A DNA stretch of 48,404 bases, taken from NCBI GenBank assembly GCA_913050005.1, contig CAJXBI010000007.1, positions 1-48,404 of the forward strand, in the 5' to 3' direction. Made by a program: the position numbers and the translations under genes. Position 1 is the stretch's first letter; each line of letters begins with the position of its first letter. Shown piece after piece: positions 44,711 to 48,404 of this stretch. The stretch comes from an uncultured Bacteroidota bacterium (GTDB lineage: Bacteria > Bacteroidota > Bacteroidia > NS11-12g > UBA9320). Under the pieces are notes generated by a model. That model had not been told where the DNA came from, did not search any database, and saw only the letters and a program-made list of their open reading frames with translations.

Positions 44711-44854
44711 ATGAGTAGTTCAGCATTAATAATGATGGTAGTCGTTCAGGTTTCAGTTACTATTATCACGGGATATTTCTTCTACAAAGTATTAGTAACT
44801 CCTACAAAAATGGAGCCTGATTCATACTCCGAAAACGATGACGAAGAAAGATAA
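44711..44854 (+). CDS. MetS-like small subunit of the NSS symporter
   Basis: A 47-residue protein starting one base after the transporter stop: MSSSALIMMVVVQVSVTIIT, then a short linker and an acidic tail (DSYSENDDEER). It has one helix at about residues 5-26. The start MSxSAxxMM plus a single helix is the pattern of the MetS small subunits of NSS methionine/alanine importers. Its size makes it easy to miss in gene calling. The family link is from memory of that pattern, so moderate confidence. Confidence 0.72.
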   Translation: MSSSALIMMVVVQVSVTIITGYFFYKVLVTPTKMEPDSYSENDDEER

Positions 44855-44857
44855 GTT

Positions 44858-45013
44858 ATGTTTATTTTAGAAGCCATAGATAGTGTTCAACGAGCACCAG
44901 ATGCAACAGGACTGTTCTGGGGCATTTCTGAAGTCATAGTTACCCTCATTGTATTCATTGGTGTATACTTAATTTTTAAGCCCGTTTTTGGGGATAAAAA
45001 AGAAAAAGAATAG
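44858..45013 (+). CDS. Second small single-helix membrane protein after the NSS symporter
   Basis: A 51-residue protein, ATG three bases after the MetS-like stop. A short soluble N terminus (EAIDSVQRAPDATGLFWG) precedes one helix at about residues 20-41 (ISEVIVTLIVFIGVYLIF) and a lysine-rich tail (GDKKEKE). I do not recognise a family. Tight spacing with the two preceding genes suggests a role in the same complex; coding status rests on that spacing and the membrane-like composition. Confidence 0.6.
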   Translation: MFILEAIDSVQRAPDATGLFWGISEVIVTLIVFIGVYLIFKPVFGDKKEKE

Positions 45014-45036
45014 TTATGAAACTATTGTTTTAAGCT

Positions 45037-45696
45037 TCAATCTAAATTGGTAGAATCTGTATTCGATGCAGGGAATAATTGTTTCCTAAAAATAAGAATT
45101 GTAAATACTCCAATACTAATTGCTGCGTCTGCAATGTTAAACACTGGTCTAAAAAACTGGAATCGATTTCCACCAATAAATGGAACCCATTCCGGCCATT
45201 GTGTATCTACCAATGGAAAATAAAGCATATCCACTACTTTACCCATGAATAAAGGTGCATAGCCATTTCCTTCATTTAAAAATTTTGCAACATAATGGTA
45301 AGTACTTTCTTCAAAAAAATATCCGTATAATATTGAATCTATAATATTACCAATGGCACCTGCAAGAATCAAGGATATTAAAATAATAGTAATAGATTTT
45401 ACGCCTTCTTTTATTAAACCTTTGATATAAATAATGATTACACAGGATGCTACAATTCTAAATAAAGTTAAGACGATTTTACCCCATTTCCCGCCAAGGG
45501 TTAGTCCGAATGCCATTCCTGGGTTTTCAGTAAAATGTAACTCAAACCAATTAGGGAAAATAGTTTTACTTTCTCCCAACATATAGGTAGTTTTAATATG
45601 AAATTTTAGCCAATGATCAAGTACTAATATTATTATGACTGTCATAATAACATATAGTGCTTGTCTTTTTTGATTAAGGTATGATGTGGATTCCAA
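45037..45696 (-). CDS. lspA: Lipoprotein signal peptidase (signal peptidase II)
   Basis: LspA removes signal peptides of prolipoproteins such as GldK and the cysteine-rich lipoprotein of this window. The 219-residue protein has four transmembrane helices, the NxGMAFG motif (ENPGMAFGL), the aspartate in GAIGNIIDSILYGYF and the second aspartate in FNIADAAISIGV, all active-site regions. An extra loop near residues 115-160 is longer than in the E. coli protein, as is typical for Bacteroidota. The start is TTG at 45696; an internal ATG at codon 18 would shorten the first helix. It lies four bases after the DksA-like gene. Confidence 0.93.
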   Translation of the reverse strand: MESTSYLNQKRQALYVIMTVIIILVLDHWLKFHIKTTYMLGESKTIFPNWFELHFTENPGMAFGLTLGGKWGKIVLTLFRIVASCVIIIYIKGLIKEGVKSITIILISLILAGAIGNIIDSILYGYFFEESTYHYVAKFLNEGNGYAPLFMGKVVDMLYFPLVDTQWPEWVPFIGGNRFQFFRPVFNIADAAISIGVFTILIFRKQLFPASNTDSTNLD

Positions 45697-45700
45697 AGAA

Positions 45701-46081
45701 CTAACGATATTGATTCTTTTTGGCTTCCATACTTTGTGTTGTATGAGGGACAGCTCTAAGTCGCTCTCTACTGATTAAATTACCAGTAACTCTGCATATT
45801 CCATAGGTCTTATTCTCAATTCTTACGAGTGCATTTTCGAGATTTTCTATGAATTTTTGTTGACGTGCAGCAAGTTGACCAGTGCTTTCTTTTTGTTGAG
45901 ATGCACTTCCGTCATCTATCGCAACATATGCACTAGCTGTATCATCCGTTCCATTTTCGTTTTCGGATCTAATTTGCTTTCGTAAATAATTGTATTCTTC
46001 TCTTGCAGATTCTAATTTTTTTAAAATTATTTCTTTGAATTCTGCTAAATCAGCGTCACTGTATCTTAACGATTCTTTCAT
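45701..46081 (-). CDS. TraR/DksA-type protein lacking the zinc cysteines
   Basis: A 126-residue protein with a coiled-coil N-terminal part (about residues 5-80) and a C-terminal zinc-finger-like part where only one of the four cysteines remains (YGICRVTGNLISRERLRAVP). In DksA such proteins enter the RNA polymerase secondary channel and alter transcription; Bacteroidota often carry this cysteine-poor form. The acidic tip residues of classical DksA are seen only in part (DDTASAYVAIDDGSASQ). The ileS-dksA-lspA order is common in the phylum. Confidence 0.88.
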   Translation of the reverse strand: MKESLRYSDADLAEFKEIILKKLESAREEYNYLRKQIRSENENGTDDTASAYVAIDDGSASQQKESTGQLAARQQKFIENLENALVRIENKTYGICRVTGNLISRERLRAVPHTTQSMEAKKNQYR

Positions 46082-46086
46082 AATGT

Positions 46087-48404
46087 TTATTTAGTTAATT
46101 TGATTTGTATTAAGTTAGAGTCAATATCAACCTTATCTGTAGTATTTATATCATCACGCATGATAATTTCCTTCGCAAGAATTTCACCACAAATATATTC
46201 ATTATGTGATTCAATTGCACCTTTAACATAGGAGTCATTGCTAATTGAAACCGTGATTTTATCTGTTACTTGAAAATCTTTTTCTTTTCTTAAGTTTTGA
46301 ACTTTGTTTACAAATTCACGGGCAATACCCTCATTTTTTAATTCGGTGGTTAATTCCAAATCCAGAGCGACAATGTAGTTATTATCACTTATTATTTGCC
46401 ATCCTGGGATATCTGTTGTTTTAATCTCAATATCCTCTATAACTATCTCATAGCTTCTATCTTCAACAGTTATGTGAACAATTTCATCCCTTTCTAGTTT
46501 TGAAATATCATCATTTGTGAAATTGAATATATGACTAGAAACTGCTTTCATATCTTTACCAACTCGCTTACCAAGTGATTTAAAATTTGGCTTTGCAGAT
46601 TTTTTAATGATAGAAGAATCTTTGTCGATTATTTCAATTTCTTTAATGTTTACCTCAGATTTTATGATTTGTTCAACACGCTTTAGCTGATCGCCAAACG
46701 CATCATTAAGTGCTGGAATAATTGCTTTACTAAGAGGTTGACGAACTTTAATTCCTTCTACTTTTCGAATACGAAGTATGAGAGAGGTAATGTCTTGCGA
46801 GATAGCAATTTGACTTTCTAGTTCTGAATTAATCAAATTATTGTCAGCTCGAGGAAAATCTTGTAAATGGATAGATTCATCCATAAATGTAAGATCTCGA
46901 TATAGTCTGTCAGCATAAAATGGACTAAAACTACACATCAATTTTGCTACATTAACGAGACATGTATTTAAAGTTTGATAAGCTGCAATTTTATCTGTAG
47001 TAAGTTCGCCCTTCCAAAAACGACGACGATTTAGTCTGACGTACCAATTACTTAAATCGTTTATTACAAAACTTTGTATCGCACGAGTTGCCTTAGTAGG
47101 TTCGTAATTGTCCATGGCTTTTTCAACCAATTTAGATAATGAATTCAACTTGCTTAAAATCCACTGATCGAGTTCTGTGCGTTGCTTTAATGGAATCTCA
47201 ACTTGGTCGTTTCTAAAATTATCTATATTAGCATAGAGCGCGTAAAATCCGTAAGTGTTGTGCAAAGTCCCAAAAAATTTACGTTGTGTTTCGGTAACCC
47301 CATCCAAGTCAAATTTTAGATTATCCCATGGGGCAGAGTTACTGAGCATATACCATCTAATAGCGTCAGCTCCATATTTTTCTACAGCCATAAAAGGATC
47401 AATGGTATTACCAAGGCGTTTAGACATTTTATTACCGTCTTTGTCTAACACGAGTCCATTAGCAACTACATTTTTGTAGGCAACAGAATCGTTAAGCATT
47501 ACAGATATTGCATGTAATGTGAAAAACCACCCTCTAGTTTGGTCCACACCCTCTGCAATGAAATCAGCAGGATAATTTGTTTTGTTATCAATTTGATTCT
47601 TATTTTCAAATGGATAATGCACTTGAGCAAATGGCATTGCTCCTGAATCAAACCAAACATCAATCAAGTCAGTCTCACGATACATTGGTTTACCATTTGA
47701 ACTCACAAGAGTAATATCATCGATAAACGGACGATGTAAATCAAAATCTGGAGTTATGGTATTTTCGTTCATAAGACCAGCGGTTACAGACTTTGAAACT
47801 TCATTTTTCAATTCTTCGATAGAGCCAATACACAACGATTCTTTTCCATCTTTTGTTCTCCATATCGGAAGAGGTGTCCCCCAATATCTACTTCTACTCA
47901 GGTTCCAATCTACCAAGTTTTCTAGCCAGTTTCCAAATCGTCCTTCTCCAGTGCTTGCAGGCTTCCAATTAATGGTTTTGTTCAGTTCGATAAGACGCTC
48001 TTTAACTGCTGTTGTTTTGATGAACCAGCTCTCTAAGGGATAATATAGAATAGGCTTATCAGTTCTCCAGCAGTGTGGGTAGCTATGTTCGTATTTTTCT
48101 ACTTTAAATGCTTTATTATCTGTTTTGAGACGTATGGCAATTTTTACATCGGTGGTCATGTAGCCATCCGCCTTTTCGTTTTCTTCTTTATAATTTTTAA
48201 CATAAAGTCCAGAAAATTCTCCAACTCCATCCACAAATTTTCCCTCACGGTCAACAAGTGTTAATGAACCTATATTATTTTGTTTTGCGACAATGAAGTC
48301 GTCAGATCCAAAGCTTGGTGCTAAATGAACTATACCTGTTCCGTCTTCTGTGGTTACGAAGTTGGCAGCAATAATTTCAAATGCTTTACCATCTTTAGGT
48401 TGTT
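46087..48404 (-). CDS. ileS: Isoleucyl-tRNA synthetase, C-terminal two thirds (gene runs off the right edge)
   Basis: The reading frame stays open to base 48404, so the N-terminal part with the HIGH motif is outside. The visible part has the end of the editing domain (EDGTGIVHLAPSFGSDDF), WFKTTA-like and SRSRYWGTPLPIWR blocks, ADFIAEGVDQTRGWFFTLH and the KMSKR loop (GNKMSKRLGNTIDP), followed by the anticodon-binding domain and a long C-terminal region. ADFIAEGVDQTRGWF is typical of the eukaryote-like IleRS2 group, known for mupirocin tolerance in other species. No C-terminal zinc finger is seen. The DksA-like gene starts six bases downstream. Confidence 0.95.
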   Translation of the reverse strand, partial: QPKDGKAFEIIAANFVTTEDGTGIVHLAPSFGSDDFIVAKQNNIGSLTLVDREGKFVDGVGEFSGLYVKNYKEENEKADGYMTTDVKIAIRLKTDNKAFKVEKYEHSYPHCWRTDKPILYYPLESWFIKTTAVKERLIELNKTINWKPASTGEGRFGNWLENLVDWNLSRSRYWGTPLPIWRTKDGKESLCIGSIEELKNEVSKSVTAGLMNENTITPDFDLHRPFIDDITLVSSNGKPMYRETDLIDVWFDSGAMPFAQVHYPFENKNQIDNKTNYPADFIAEGVDQTRGWFFTLHAISVMLNDSVAYKNVVANGLVLDKDGNKMSKRLGNTIDPFMAVEKYGADAIRWYMLSNSAPWDNLKFDLDGVTETQRKFFGTLHNTYGFYALYANIDNFRNDQVEIPLKQRTELDQWILSKLNSLSKLVEKAMDNYEPTKATRAIQSFVINDLSNWYVRLNRRRFWKGELTTDKIAAYQTLNTCLVNVAKLMCSFSPFYADRLYRDLTFMDESIHLQDFPRADNNLINSELESQIAISQDITSLILRIRKVEGIKVRQPLSKAIIPALNDAFGDQLKRVEQIIKSEVNIKEIEIIDKDSSIIKKSAKPNFKSLGKRVGKDMKAVSSHIFNFTNDDISKLERDEIVHITVEDRSYEIVIEDIEIKTTDIPGWQIISDNNYIVALDLELTTELKNEGIAREFVNKVQNLRKEKDFQVTDKITVSISNDSYVKGAIESHNEYICGEILAKEIIMRDDINTTDKVDIDSNLIQIKLTK

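Noticed and set aside
1-48404. tRNA, rRNA, CRISPR arrays, insertion sequences, prophage or defence genes
   Set aside because: Gaps are all under about 185 bases and hold no cloverleaf, spaced direct repeats, transposase, integrase or defence-type domains. The region looks like a core chromosomal stretch.

Overview
The window is a densely packed, AT-rich stretch of chromosome from a member of the Bacteroidota. The lineage is shown by a complete type IX secretion (T9SS) and gliding core (porP/sprF-like gene, gldK, gldL, gldM, gldN), two large secreted proteins ending in T9SS type A sorting domains, a DUF4293 membrane protein, a TonB-dependent receptor, a DksA-like protein without its zinc cysteines, and TAnnTTTG promoter boxes. 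Placing a porP/sprF homologue directly upstream of gldK is more usual outside the family Flavobacteriaceae, but I cannot assign a genus. I count 45 complete and 2 edge-truncated protein genes, no rRNA or tRNA gene, no insertion sequence and no CRISPR array. No gap between genes exceeds 300 bases.

Layout. 1-6300 (minus strand) reads DUF4293, a fused two-ATPase peptide-type ABC protein, rnr, a prenyl diphosphate synthase, lplA and the start of nth, almost without gaps. 6375-10108 (plus) is a carotenoid end-group pair (crtD-like desaturase, cruF-like hydratase), a small unknown protein and a thiolase, closed by a strong bidirectional terminator. 10179-15954 (minus) is the T9SS motor and ring cluster. 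16024-17712 is a fused formiminotransferase-cyclodeaminase, divergent from truA, an ABC exporter, trpS, a deoxynucleoside kinase and a TlpA-like thioredoxin (17896-22666). 22689-24940 (minus) holds a glycosyltransferase, a cysteine-repeat lipoprotein and ychF. After a rhomboid protease, 25791-29280 (minus) carries a large T9SS cargo protein and a dienoyl-CoA reductase-like SDR. A J-domain membrane protein (plus) overlaps the 3' end of a TonB receptor, which lies in a minus-strand run with rpe, a DUF721 gene and recF. 34878-45013 (plus) holds pdhA, a TPR protein, ribH, a PASTA protein, a second T9SS cargo protein, a rhodanese, a seven-haem-motif cytochrome with a TPR-like tail, a ferredoxin, an NlpC/P60 hydrolase, and an NSS sodium symporter followed by two tiny single-helix proteins. 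The right edge (minus) is ileS (truncated), a DksA-like gene and lspA.

How it fits together. The picture is an aerobic, pigmented, probably gliding or surface-secreting bacterium. The prenyl synthase has features that would suit a supply of geranylgeranyl diphosphate to the carotenoid pathway. GldKLMN and PorP/SprF would export the two sorting-domain proteins coded nearby. The thiolase and the dienoyl-CoA reductase point to beta-oxidation of unsaturated fatty acids. The most notable points are: two overlooked small membrane proteins next to the NSS symporter; a lipoprotein with an exact 16-residue DKPCC repeat; a rhodanese overlapping a multihaem cytochrome; and an unusually high share of TTG start codons (about ten genes).
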